Source: Aristolochia californica | Taxonomy: Eukaryota; Streptophyta; Magnoliopsida; Piperales; Aristolochiaceae | NCBI GenBank assembly: GCA_029961685.1 | Contig: JARWKL010000004.1 | Span: 21,271,610 to 21,335,609, forward strand | Direction of reading: 5' to 3' | Length of the DNA stretch: 64,000 bases | Shown: positions 1 through 12,359 of the stretch, piece after piece | How the letters are laid out: every line of letters starts with the position of its first letter | Position numbering within the stretch: position 1 is the stretch's first letter | The notes under the pieces: generated by a model | The model's input: only the letters and a program-made list of their open reading frames with translations | Databases searched by the model: none | Told to the model about the DNA's origin: nothing | Program-made: the position numbers and the translations under genes

Positions 1-861
1 ATATGCATGCTTGAAACATGTTAAAGATACAAATGACCTATGGATCCATACCTTTTAAAGAGAATAACATTAAATTCCAAAGTGAACATGCGGTGGTATA
101 TTTACCCGAGTCAAACAAGCCTTTATTTTGCCCATTTTGGAAAAAGCTGACCTAACGATCATAGATGATTGTAAAGTGATTTATCAAGCGTAATGGGCTA
201 TATTTTTGTAAGGAATGACTTATGGATTGAGAGTCAACACTCAGTTAAAAATCCCCCACCTCCCCTTTTCCCGATGATTGCAGAACTCGATATATGAAAA
301 CTAAAAGGAGTTTAGAATCCATAAAAATTACAGACACTTTTTGGAATTATATCTCTCTACATTTGTGCATTGTGCATTTCCATTTTTGATGTATACTTTT
401 TTCTTAAATAAAAACTTGAGTTTTCACTTTCCCTTCATCTCTTAAACCAAAAAAGACATAAAAGGCAAATAGATCACAACAAAATGAAAATTTTAGAGTT
501 TATGTATGGAAAGAATTTAAAGCAATAACAAATGTAAGAAAATAAGGATATACATGTTTGTAACATGTAAAAGATGCAAATGTCCTCCGCATGTTTTAAA
601 AAAAGGATATGCATGCTTGTAACATGTTAAAGATGCAATTGTCCTATGGATCCATACCTTTTAAAGAGAATAACTTAAATTCCCAAGTGAACGTGCGGTG
701 GGATATTTACCCAAGTCAAACAAGCCATTGTTTTACCCATTTACAAAAAGCTGACCTAACGATCTTAAATGATTGTGAAGTGATTTATCATCCGTAACGG
801 CCTATATTTTTGTAAGGAATGACTTATGGATTGGGAATCAACAATGAGTTAAAAATCCCCT
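1..861 (+). repeat. Left copy of long-range duplication (63.14-kb spacing)
   Basis: Positions 1-861 align with 63141-64000 with about 20 differences by my count (about 97-98% identity). Shared private features include TATATGAAAACTAAAAGGAG in place of the TATA-like motif, TTTAGAATCCATAAAAATT, the truncated tail, the 59-bp mini-unit and GATGCAATTGTCC. Distances measured at several points are 63139-63140 bp. The true ends lie beyond the window. Confidence 0.88.
546..604 (+). repeat. 59-bp mini-monomer, left copy
   Basis: The first ~41 bp of a monomer (head box, here GGATATACATGTTTGTAACA) are joined to the last ~18 bp (GCATGTTTTAAAAAAA), so about 610 bp are missing. It follows m1, which itself stops at AAATGTAAGAAAATA and lacks about 130 bp of tail. 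An identical arrangement lies at 63685-63743. Confidence 0.85.
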
Positions 862-1276
862 GCTCCCCCCTTTTTCTCGACGATTGCAGAACCAGATATA
901 TAAAAACTAAAAAGAGTTTAATATCCGTTAAAATTACAAACACTTTTTGGAATTATTACTCTCTACATTTGTGCATTGTGCATTTCCATTTTAGATGCAT
1001 ACTTTTTTCATAAATCAAAACTTGAGTTTTCACTTTCCCTTCATCTCGTAAACAAAAAAAGAGATAAAAGGCAAATAGATCACAACAAATTGAAAATTTT
1101 AGAGTTTATGTATGGAAAGAATTTAAAGAAATAAAAAATGTAAGAAAAAAATTTATTCACACACGACAAATGAACACAAAAGTGTTGTTATCCAAGTTTG
1201 GGAAATTCCACTTGTTCAACCCTAATAGCTCGGATTTTTATAAGAAAAAGATTTTTCTATGTACGTTTTAAAAAAT

Positions 1277-1848
1277 GGATATTCATGCTTGATACATGTT
1301 AAAGATGGAAATGACCTAAGGATCCAAACCTTTTAAAGAGAATAAGATTAAATTCCCAAGTGAACGTGCGGTGGGATATTTACTCGAGTCAAACAAGCCA
1401 TTATTTTCCCCATTTAGAAAAAGCTGACCTAACGATCACAGATGATTATAAAGTGATTTATCATGTGTAACAGGCTATATTTTTGTTAGGAATGACTTAT
1501 GAATTGGGAGTCAACACTCAGTTAATAATCCCCCGCCTCCCTCTTTTCCGACAATTGCAAAACTTGATATATTAAAACTTAAAAGAGTTTACAATCCCTA
1601 AAATTACAGACACTTTTTGGAATTATCTCTCTCCAAATTTTTGCATTCTGCCTTTCCATTTTAGATCTATACTTTTCTCCTAAATCAAAACTTGAGTTTT
1701 CACTTTCCCTTCATCTCGTATACAAAAAAAGAGATAAAACGCAAATTGATCACAACAAAATAAAAATTTTAGAGTTTATGTATGGATAGAATTTAAAGCA
1801 TTCATAAATTTAAGAAAAGAAAATTTATTTACACTTGTTTTAAAAAAT
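1277..1848 (+). repeat. Truncated monomer m3 (572 bp)
   Basis: About 100 bp of the tail are lost near 1828-1836, where AAATTTATTTACAC is joined to TTGTTTTAAAAAATGG. The GTTCAACCC motif is absent from this unit. Confidence 0.8.
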
Positions 1849-2520
1849 GGATATGGATGCTTGGAACATGTGAAAGATGCAAATGACCTATGGATCCAAA
1901 CCTTTTAAAGAAAATAACATTAAATTCCCAAGTGAACGTGCGGTGGGATATTTACCCGAGTCAAAGCAGCCATTATTTTGCCCATTTTCAAAAATCTGAC
2001 CTAACGATCATAGATGATTGTAAAGTGATTTATCATGCGTAACAGGCTATATTTTTGTAAGGAATGACTTCTGCTTTGGAAGTCAACATTGAGTTAAAAA
2101 TCCCTTGCCTCCCCCTTTTCTGCATGATTGCAGAACCTTATATATAAAAACTAAAAAGAATTTACAATCCCCAAAAATTATAGACAGTTTTTGGATTTAT
2201 CTCTCTCTACATTTGTTCATTGTGCATTTCCATTTTAGATCTACACTTTTTTCTCAAATCAAAACATGTGCTTTCACTTTCGCTTCATCAAGTAAACAAA
2301 AAAAGAGATAAAAGGCAAATAGATCACAAAAAAATGAAAATTTAGAGTTTATGTGTGGAAAGAATTTAAAGCAATAACTAATGTATGTAAATAAAATTTA
2401 TTCACACGAAAAATTAACACAAAAGTGTTGTTATCCAAGTTTGGGAAATTTCACTAGTTCAAACCTAATAGCTCGGAATTTTATAAGATAGAGATTTTTC
2501 TATGCAAGTTTAAAAAAAAT

Positions 2521-2991
2521 GGACATGCATGTTTGAAACATATTAAAGATGCAAATGACTTATGGATCCAAACCTTTTAAAGAGAATCACATTAAATTCC
2601 AAAGTGAACGAGCGGTGGGATATTTACCCGAGTCGAACAAGCCATTATTTTGCCCATTTAGAAAAAGCGGACCTAACGATTATAGATTATTGTAAAGTGA
2701 TTTATCATATGTAACGGGCTATATTTTTGTTAGGATTGAGTTTTCACTTTCCCTTCATCTCGTAAACAAAAAAAAGAGATAAAAGGCAAAAAGATAACAA
2801 CCAAATGAAAAATTTTCAGTTTATGTATGGAAAGAATTTAAAGCAATAACAAATGTAAGTAAAGAAAATTTATTGACACACCACATATGAACACAAGTTT
2901 TGTTATCCAAGTTTGGGAAATTTCACTAGTGCAGCCCTAATAGTTCGGAATTTTATAAGAAAGAGATTTTTCTATACATGTTTTAAAAAAT
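2521..2991 (+). repeat. Truncated monomer m5 (471 bp)
   Basis: About 200 bp are missing at 2731-2741: GGCTATATTTTTGTTAGGA runs straight into TTGAGTTTTCACTTTCCC. The deletion removes the dyad GAGT-CAAC-ACTC, the C-rich tract, the TATA-like motif and the acceptor-like site. It is the only such junction seen. Confidence 0.85.
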
Positions 2992-5900
2992 GGATATGGA
3001 TGCTTGAAACATGTTAATGATGCAAATGACCTATGCATCCAAACCTTTTAAAGAGAATAACATTAAATTCCCAAGTGAACGTGCAGTGGGATATTTACCC
3101 GAGTTAAACAAACCTTTATTTTGCCCATTTACAAAAAGATGACCTAACGATCATAGATGATTGTAAGTGATTTATCATACGTAACAGCTATATTTTTGTA
3201 AGGAATGACTTATGGATTGGGAGTCAACACTCAGTTTAATATCCCCCGCCTCCCCCATTTCCTGGAGATTGCAGAACCTGATATATAAAAACTAAAAAAA
3301 GTTTACAATCCCTAAAAATTGCAAACACTTTTTGGAATTATATCTTTCTACATTTCTGCAATGTGCATTTCCATTTAAGATGTATTCTTTTTTCTTAAAT
3401 CAAAACTTGTGTTTTCACTTTCCCTTCATCTCGAAACCAAAAAAAGAGATAAAAGGCAAATAGATCACAACAAAATGAAAATTTTAGAGTTATGTATGGA
3501 AAGAATTTAAAGCAGTAAAAATGTAAGTAAAAAAAATTTATTCACACACCACAAATGAACTCAGAAGTTTCGTTACCCAATTTTGGGAAATTCCACTAGT
3601 TCAACTCTAATAGCTCGGAATTTTATAAGAAAGAGATTTTTCTACGTTAGTTTTAAAAAATGGATATGCATGCTTGAAAAATGTTAAATATGCAAATTAC
3701 CTATGGATCCAAACCTTTTAAAGAGAAGAACAATAAATATCCAAGTGAACGTGCAGTGGGATATTTACCCGAGTCGAACAAGCCATTATTTATCCCATTT
3801 ACAAAAAGCTAACCTAACGATATTAGATATTTTAAAGTGATTTATCATGCGTAATGGGCTATATTTTTCTAAGGAATGACATATGGATTGGGAGTCAAAA
3901 CTCTGTTAAAAATCCCCGCCTCCCCCTTTTCACGACGATGACAGAACCTGATATATAAAAACTAAAAAGAGTACACAATCCCTAAAAATTATAGACACTT
4001 TTTTGAATTATCTCTCTCTAAATTTGTGCATTGTGCATTTCCATTTTAGATGTAAAATTTTTTCTCAAATCAAAACTTGAGTTTTCGCTTTCCCTTCATC
4101 TCGTAAACAAAAAAAGACATAAAAGGCAAATAGATCACAACAAAATGAAAATTTTAGAGTTTATCTATGGAAATAATTTAAAGCAATAACAAAGGTAAGT
4201 AAAGAAAATTTATTCACACACCACAAAGGAACACAATGGTTGTTATCCAAGTTTGGGAAATTCCACTAGTTCCACCCTAATAGCTCAGAATTTTATAAGA
4301 AAGAGATTTTTTTAGGCATGTTTTAAAAAATGGATATGCATGCTTGGAATTTGTTAATGATTCAAATGACTTATTTATCCAAACCTTTTAAAGAGAATAA
4401 TATTAAATTCCCAAGTGAACGTGCGGTGGGATTTTTACCCGAGCCAAACAAGCCATTATTTTGCCCATTTAAAAAAAGCTAACCTAATGATCATAGATGA
4501 TTGTAAAGTGATTTATCATGCATAACGGGCAAGATTTTTGTAAGGAAAGACTTATGCATTGGAAGTCAATACTGAGTTAAAAATCCCCCACTTCCCCCTT
4601 TTTCCCATATTGCAGAACCTTATATATAAAAACTAAAAAAAGATTACAATCCCTAAACAGACACTTTTTCGAATTATCTCTCTCTACATTTGTGTATTGT
4701 GCATTTCCATTTTTGATGTTTATTTTTTTCTTAAATCAAAACTTGATTTTTCACTTTCCCTTCATCTCGTAACCAAAAAAATTGATAAAAGGCAAATAGA
4801 ATACAACAAAAAGAAAATTTTATAGTTTAAGTTAGGAAAGAATATCAAGCAATAAAAATTTATCTAAAGAAAATTTATTCACACACCACAAATGAACACA
4901 AAAATTTTGTTATCGAAGTTTGGGAAATTCTACTAGTTCAACCGTAATAGCTCGGAATTTTATCAGAAAGAGATTTTTTTACGCATGTTTTAAAAAATGG
5001 ATGTACATGCTTGGAACATGTTAAAGATTCAAATGACCTACGGATCCAAACCTTTTAAAGAGATTAACATTAAATTCCCAAGTGAACGTGCAGTGAGATA
5101 TTTACCCAAGTCAAATAAGCCATTATTTTGCCCATTTACAAAAAGCTGACCTAACAATCATAGAAGATTGTCAAGTGATTTATCATGCACGATGGGCTAT
5201 ATTTTTTTAAAGAATGAGTTATGGATTGGGAGTCAACACTCAGTTAAAAATCTCTCACCTCCCCCTTTTCCCGACGATTGCAGAACCTGAAATTAAAAAC
5301 TAAAATGAATTTAAAATCCTTAAAAATTATAGACATTTTTTCGAATTATCTCTCTCTACATTTGTGCATTGTGCACTTCCATTTTAGATGCAAACCTTTT
5401 CCTTAAATCAAAACTTGTGTTTTCATTTTCCCTTCACCTCGTAAACAAAAAAAAAGAGATAAAAAGCAAATAGATCACAACAAAATTAAAATTTTTGAGT
5501 TTATGTATGGAAAGAATTTAAAGCAATAAAAAATGTAAGTATAGATAATTTATTCACACACCACAAATAAACACAAAAGTTTTGTTGTCCAAGTTTTGGA
5601 AATTCCACAAGCTACCCCCTAATAGCTCGAAATTTTATAAGAAATAGATTTACGTTTGCAATTTTTAAAAAATGGATATGCATGCTTGTAACATTTTAAA
5701 GATGCAAATGTCCTATGGATCCAAACCTTTTAAAGAGAATAACTTAAATTCCCATGTGAAGGACCGGTGGGATATTTACCCTAGTCAAACAAGCCATTAT
5801 TTTGCCCATTTACAAAAAGCTGACCAAACGATCGTAAATGATTGTAAAGTGATTTATCATGCGTAACGGGCAATATTTTTGTAAGGAATGACTTATGTAT

Positions 5901-6978
5901 TGGGAGTCAACACTCAGTTAAAAATCCCCCGCCTCCCCCTTTTCTCGACGATTGCAGAACTAGATATATAAAAACTAAAAAGACTTTACAATCCCTAAAA
6001 ATTATAGACACTTTTAGGAATTATCTCTCACTACATTTGTGCATTGTGCATTTCCATTTTAGATGGATACTATTTTATGATATCAAAACTTGAATTTTCA
6101 CTTTCCCATCATCTCGTAAACAAAAGGCAAAAAGATCACAGCAAAATGACAATTTTAGAGTTTTTGTATGGGAAGAATTTAAAGCAACAACAAATGTAAG
6201 TAAAGAAAATTTATTCAAACACCACAAATGAACACAAGTTTTGCTATCCTAGTTTGGGAAATTCCACTAGTTCAACCCTAATAGCTCAAAATTTTATTAG
6301 AAAGAGAATTTTCAATGCATGTTTTAAAAAATGGATATCCATGCTTGAAACTTGTTAAAGATGCAAATTAACTATGATTCCAAACCTTTTAAAGAGAATA
6401 GTATTAAATTCCCAAGTGAACGTGTGGCGAGATATTTACCCTAGTCAAACAAGCCATTATTTTGCCCATTTACAAAAAGTTGAGCTAACGATCATAGATG
6501 ATTGTAAAGTGAGTTATCATGCGTAACGGGCTATATTTTTGTAAGGAATGACTTATAGATTGGGAGTCCACACTCAGTAAGAAATCCCCCGCCACCCCTT
6601 TCCCCAACAATTACAGAACCTAATATATAAAAACAAAATTTTTTTGCAATCCCTAAAAATTACAGTCACTTTTTGGAATTATCTCTCTCTAATTTTGTGC
6701 ATTGTTAATTTCCATTTTATATGTATACTTTTTTTTAAATAAAAACTTGAGTTTTCACTTTCCCTTCATCTCGTAAAAAAAAAAAAGAGAGATAAAAGGC
6801 AAATAGATCACAACAAAATGAAAATTTTAGAGTTTATCTATGGAAAGAATTTAAATCAATAACAAATGTAAGTAAAGAAAATTTATTCACACACCACAAA
6901 TGAACACATAAGTTTTGTTGTCCAAGTTTGGGAAATTCCACTAGTTCAATCCTAAAAGCTCGAAATTTTATAAGAAAG

Positions 6979-7260
6979 AGTCTTTTCTCTGTATGTTTTG
7001 AAAAATGGATATGCATGATTGAAACATGTTAAAGTTGTGAATGACCTATGGATCCAAATCTTTTAAAGTGAATAACGTTAAATTCCCAAGTGAACGTGCG
7101 GTGGGATATTTACCCAAGTCAAACAAGCCAGTATTTTTCCCATTTACAAAAATTGTCCTAAAAATCATAGAATATTGTAAAGTGATTTATCTTGCGTAGC
7201 GGGGTATATTTTTTTAAGGAATGACTTAATGATTGGGAGTCAACACTCAGTTAAAATTCA
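6979..7260 (+). repeat. Old duplicate, copy 1 (mate at 17.6 kb)
   Basis: Shares AGTCTTTTCTC at the junction, AATAACGTTAAATTCCC, AAAATTGTCCTAA, GGGGTATATT/GGGGTACATT and GACTTAATGATTGGGAG with 17575-17850, at a spacing of 10596 bp (16 monomers). These variants occur nowhere else that I noticed. Confidence 0.7.
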
Positions 7261-8246
7261 CCCACCTCACCCTTTTCCCGACGATTGCAAAACCTGATAA
7301 ATAAAAACTAGAAAGAGTTTACAATCCCTAAAAATTAGAGACACTTTTTTGAATTATCTCTCTCTACATTTGTGCACTGTGCATTGATGTATACTCTTTT
7401 CTTAAATCAAAACATGTGCTTTCACTTTCGCTTCATCTCGTAAACAAAAAAAGAGATAAATGGCAAATAGATTACAACAAAATGAGAATTTAGAGTTTAT
7501 GTGTAGAAAGAATATAAAGCAATTACTAATGTATGTAAATAAAATTTATTCACACACCAACAATTAACACAAAAGTTTTTTATCCAAGTTAGGGAAATTC
7601 CACTAGTTCAACCCTAATAGCTCGGAATTTTATATGAAAGAGATTTTTCTACGCATGTTTTAAAAAATGGATATGCATGCTTGAAACATGTTAAAAATGC
7701 AAATGACCTATGGATCCAAACATTTTAAAGAGAATAACATTAAATTCCCAAGTGAACGTGCAGTGTGATATTTACCGAAGTCAAACAAGCCATTATTTTA
7801 CCCATTTACAAAAAGTTGACATAACGATCATAGATGATTGAAAAGTGATTTATCATGTGTAATGGGCTATATTTTTATAAGGAAAGACTTATGGATTGGG
7901 AGTCAATACTTAGTTAAAAATCCCCTGCCTCCCCATTTTCCTGACCATTGCAGAACCTGATATATAAAAACTAAAAATAGTTTACAATTTCAAAAAATTA
8001 CGGACACTTTACGACTCTCTACATTTGTGCATTCTCCATTTTAATTTTAGCTGAATACTTTTTTCTTAAATCAAAACTTGAGTTTTCTCTTTCCCATCAT
8101 CTCGTAAAAAAAAAAGAGATAAAAGGCAAATAGATCTCAACAAAATTAAAATTTTAGAGTTTATGTATGGAAAGAATTTAAAAGAATAAAAATGGAAGTA
8201 ACGACAATTTATTGACACACCACAAATGAACACAAAAATTGATTGA

Positions 8247-8267
8247 CCCTAAACCCTACACCCTAAA
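8247..8267 (+). repeat. Short interstitial telomere-like repeat (3 units)
   Basis: Three adjacent 7-mers, CCCTAAA, CCCTACA and CCCTAAA, replace the usual GTTTTGTTATCCAAG-TTTGGGA segment near the end of m13. CCCTAAA (TTTAGGG on the other strand) is the plant-type telomere unit. It is seen once in the window. Every monomer has a single CAACCCTAATAG about 20 bp downstream, so local expansion is an alternative to capture of telomeric DNA. Confidence 0.7.
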
Positions 8268-10599
8268 TTCCACTAGTTCAACTCTAATAGCGTGGAATGT
8301 TACAAGAAAGAGATTTTTCTACACATGTTTTAAAAAATGGATATCCATTCTTGAAACATGTTAATGATGCAAATACCTTTGGATCCAAACCTTTTAAACA
8401 GAATAACATTAAATTCCGAAGGGACTTTGCGATCGGATATTTACCTGAGTCAAACAAGCCATTATTTTGCCCATTTACAAAAGCTGACCTAACGATCATA
8501 GATGATTGTAAAGTAATTTATAATACGTAAAGGGCCATTTTTTTTAAGGAATGACATATGGATTGGGAGTCAATACTTAGTTAAAAATCCCCAGCCACCT
8601 CCATTTCTTGACGATCGCATAAACTGATATATTAAAAAAAAATTACAATCTCTAAAAATTATAGATGCTTTTTGGAATTATCTCTCTCTACATTTGTGCA
8701 ATGTGCATTTCCATTTTATATGTATACTTTTTTCTTAAATCAAACTAGATTTTTCAGTTTACCTTTATATCATAAACCAAAAAAGAGATAAAAGGCAAAT
8801 AGATCACAACAAAATGAAAATTTTAGAGCTGATGTGTTGAATGAATTTAAGGAAATGACAAATGTAAGTAAAGAAAATTTATTCACATAACACAAATGTA
8901 CACAAAAGTTTTGTTATCTAAGTTTAGGAAAATTCCACTAGTTCAACTGTTATAGCTCGGAATTTTATTAGAAATAGATTTTTCTACACATGTTTTAAAA
9001 AATGGATATGCATGCTTGAAACATGTTAAAGATGCAAATGACCTATGGATCCAAACCTTTTAATGAGAATAACATTAAATTCCCAAGTGAACGTGCGGTT
9101 GGATAATTATCTGAGTTAAACAAGTGATTATTTTGCCCATTTACAAAAAGCTGACCTAACGATCATAGATGATTGTAAAGTGATTTATCATGCGTATCGG
9201 GCTATATTATGTTAAGGAATGACTTATGGATTGGGAGTCAACACTCAGTTAAAAATCCCCCACCTTCACCTTTTCCTGACGTTTTCAGAACCTTATATAT
9301 AAAAACTAAAAAGAGTTCACAATCCCTAAAAATTAAAGACACCTTTCAGAATTATTTCTCTCAACATTTGGGCATTGTGCATTTCTATTTTAGATGTATA
9401 CTTTTTTATTTAATAAAAACTTCAGTTTTCACTTTCCCTTCATCTCATAAACAAAAAAAGAGATAAAAGGCAAACAAATCACAACAAAATGAAAATTTTA
9501 GAGTTTATGTATGGAAAGAATTTAAAGCAATAACAAATGTAAGTGAATAAAATTTAAATTAACACAAAAGTTTTGTTATCCAATTTTGGGAAATTCCACT
9601 AGTTAAATCAAAATAGCTTGGAATTTTATTAGAAAGAGATTTTTCTATACATGTTTTAAAAAATGGATATGCATGCTTGAAACATGTTAAAGATGCAAAT
9701 GACCTATGGATCCAAACCTTTTAAAAAGAACAACATTAAATTCCCAAGTGAACGTGTGATGGGATATTTACCCGAGTAAAACATACCATTATTTCGCCCG
9801 TTTACAAAAAGTTGACCTAACGATCATAGATGATTTTAAAATGATTTATCTTGCGTAACGGGCTATATGTTTTTAAGGAATGACTTATAGATTGGGAGTC
9901 AACACTCAGTTAAAAATTCTCCTCCTCCCCCTTTTCCCGATGATTGCAGTACTTGAAAATATAAAAACTAAAAAAAGTTTAAAATCCCTAAAAATTAAAG
10001 ACACTTTTTTGGAATTATCTCTCTCTACATTTGTGTATTGTGCATTTCCATTTTAGATGTATACTTTTTCTTAAATCAGAACTTGAGTTTTCACTTTCCC
10101 TTCATCTCGTTAACAAAAAAAGAGATTAAAGGCAAATAGATCACAGCAAAATAAAAATTTTAGAGTTTATGTATGGAAAGAATTTAAAGCGATAACAAAT
10201 GTAAGTAAAGATAATTTATTCATACACCACAAGTGAACACAAAAGTTTTTTAATCCAAGTTTCGGAAATTCCACTACTTTACCCTAATAGCTCAGAATTT
10301 TATAAGAAAGAGATTTTTCTACACATGTTTTAAAAAATGGATATGCATGCTGGAAACTTGTTAAACATGAAAATGACCTATGGATCCAAACCTTTTAAAC
10401 AGAAGAACATTAAATTCCCAAGTGAAAATGCAGTGGGATATTTACCCGAGTTAAACAAGCCATTATTTTTCCCATTTACAAAGAGCTGACCTAACGATCA
10501 TAGATGATTGTAAACTGATTTATCATGTGTATCGGGCTATATTTTTGCCAGGAATGACTTATGGATTTGGAGTCAGCACTCAGTTAAAAATCCCCTGCC

Positions 10600-12359
10600 T
10601 CCAACTTTTGGCGACGATTGCAGAACCAAATATATAAAAACAAAAATAGTTTGCAATCCCTAAAATTACAGACACTTTTAGGAATTATCTTTCTCAACTT
10701 TTGTACATTGTGAATTTCCATTTTTGATGTATACTTTTTTCTAAAATCAAAACTTGAGTTTTCACTTTCCCTTCATCTCGTAAAATAAAAAAGAGAAAAA
10801 AGGCAAATAGATCACAACAAAATGAAAATTTTAGAGTTTATGTAATGAAATAATTTAAAGCAATAACAAATGTAAGTAAAGAAAATTTATTTACTCACCA
10901 AAAATGAACACAAAAGTTTTGTTATCCAGTTTTGGAAATTCCACTAGTTCAACCCTAATAGATCTGAATTTTATAAGAAAGAGATTTTTCTACACATGTT
11001 TTAAAAAATGGATATGCATGCTTTAAACATGATAAAGATGCAAATGACCTATGGATCCAAACCTTTTAAAGAGAATAACATTAAATTCCCAAGTAAACGT
11101 GCGGTGGGATATTTACCCTAGTCAAACAAGCCAGTAGTTTGCCCATTTACAAAAAGTTGACCTAACGATCATAGATGATCTTAAAGTGATTTATCATACG
11201 CAACAGGGTATATTTTTGTAAGGAATGACTTATGGACTGGGAGTCAACACTCAGTTAAAAATCCACCCCCTCCCCCTTTTCCCGACGATTGCAGAGCCTG
11301 AAATATAAAAAGCTAAAACGAGTTTACAATCCCTAAAAATTATAGGCACTTTTTGGAATTATCTCTCTTTACTTTTTTGTATAGTGTATTTTCATTTTAG
11401 ATGTATACTTTTTTCTTAATTCAAAACTTGTGTTTTTACTTTCTTTTCATCTCGTATACAAAAAAATATATAAAAGGCAAATAGATCACAACAAAATGAA
11501 AATTTTAGAGTTTACGTATGGAAAGAATTTAAAGTGATAAAAAATGTAAGTAAAGAAAAATTTATTAACACACTAGAAATTAACTCAAAAATTTTGTTAT
11601 CCAAGTTTGGGAAATTCCACTAGTTCAACCCTAATAGCTCAGAATTTTATAAGAAAGAGATTTTTCTACACATGTTTTAAAAAATGGATATGCATGCTTG
11701 ACACATGTTATAAATCAAAATGACCTATGGATCCAAACCTTTTAAAGAGATTAACATTAAATTCACAAATGAACGTGCGGGGGGATATTTACCCGAGTGA
11801 ATCAAGACATTACATTGCCCATTTACAAAAAGATGACATAACGATCGTACGTGATTGTAAAGTGATTTATCATGCGTAATGGGCTATATTTTGGTAAGGA
11901 ATAACTGATTGATTGGGTGTCAACACTCAGTTAAAAATCCCCCGCCTTCCCCTTTTCCCGGCGATTGCAGAACCTGATATAAAAAAACTAGAAAGAGTTT
12001 ACAATCCCCAAAAAGTACAAACACTTTTTTGAATTATCTCTCTCTACATTTAAGCATTGTGCATTTCTATTTTTGATGTAAACTTTTTTACTAAATCAAA
12101 ACTTGAGTTTTCACTTTCCCTTCATCTCGTAAACACAAAAAGAGATAAAAGGCAAATAGATCACAACAAAATAAAATTTTTATAGTTTATAGATGGAAAG
12201 AATTTAAAGAAATAAAAAATTTAAGTGAAGAAAATTTATTCACACACCACAAATTAACACAAAATTATAGTTATCTAAGTTTGGGAAATTCCACTAGTTC
12301 AACCCTAATAGCTTGGAATTTTTTAAGAAAGAGATTTTTCTACACATGTTTTAAAAAAT
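10600..12359 (+). repeat. Thirteen-monomer-spaced duplicate, copy 1
   Basis: Pairs with about 19230-20984 at a constant 8625-8628 bp (heads 11010/19638, 11686/20313, 12360/20985). Shared variants: TTATCCAGTTTTGGAAATT near 10923/19552, GATGATCTTAAAGTG, TTATGGACTGGGAGTC, CTAAAACGAGTTTAC (11313/19941) and AAAACTTGTGTTTTTAC. The first half of m17 instead resembles m23 and m29, so the left boundary is a recombination joint at about 10.6 kb. Confidence 0.72.

Larger units (their letters stand above)
1..10338 (+). repeat. Satellite block A, monomers m1-m16
   Basis: Monomer heads (first G of GGATATGCATGC or its equivalent) lie at -1 (m1, cut by the window edge), 605, 1277, 1849, 2521, 2992, 3662, 4332, 4999, 5674, 6333, 7007, 7669, 8339, 9004 and 9665. 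There is a 59-bp mini-unit at 546-604. Short units are m1 (tail deleted), m3 (572 bp, tail deleted near 1830) and m5 (471 bp). m13 carries a telomere-like insertion near its end. m2 and m10 share private variants (TTGTAACAT in the head, AACTTAAATTCCCA, and TAAATGATTGT in the dyad region), so they are probably related copies about 5.07 kb apart. No gene is present. Confidence 0.95.

Noticed and set aside
609..797. Open frame of 62 codons starting MHACNMLKMQ, also found at 63748-63936 and, as a variant, at 5672-5866
   Set aside because: It lies wholly within the satellite head region, and its repetition only reflects copying of the monomer. Other units interrupt it with stops and frameshifts. 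No domain or signal is recognisable.
8284..8530. Overlapping open frames on both strands at the head of m14
   Set aside because: Chance openness in one monomer; the equivalent positions in adjacent monomers contain stops on both strands.
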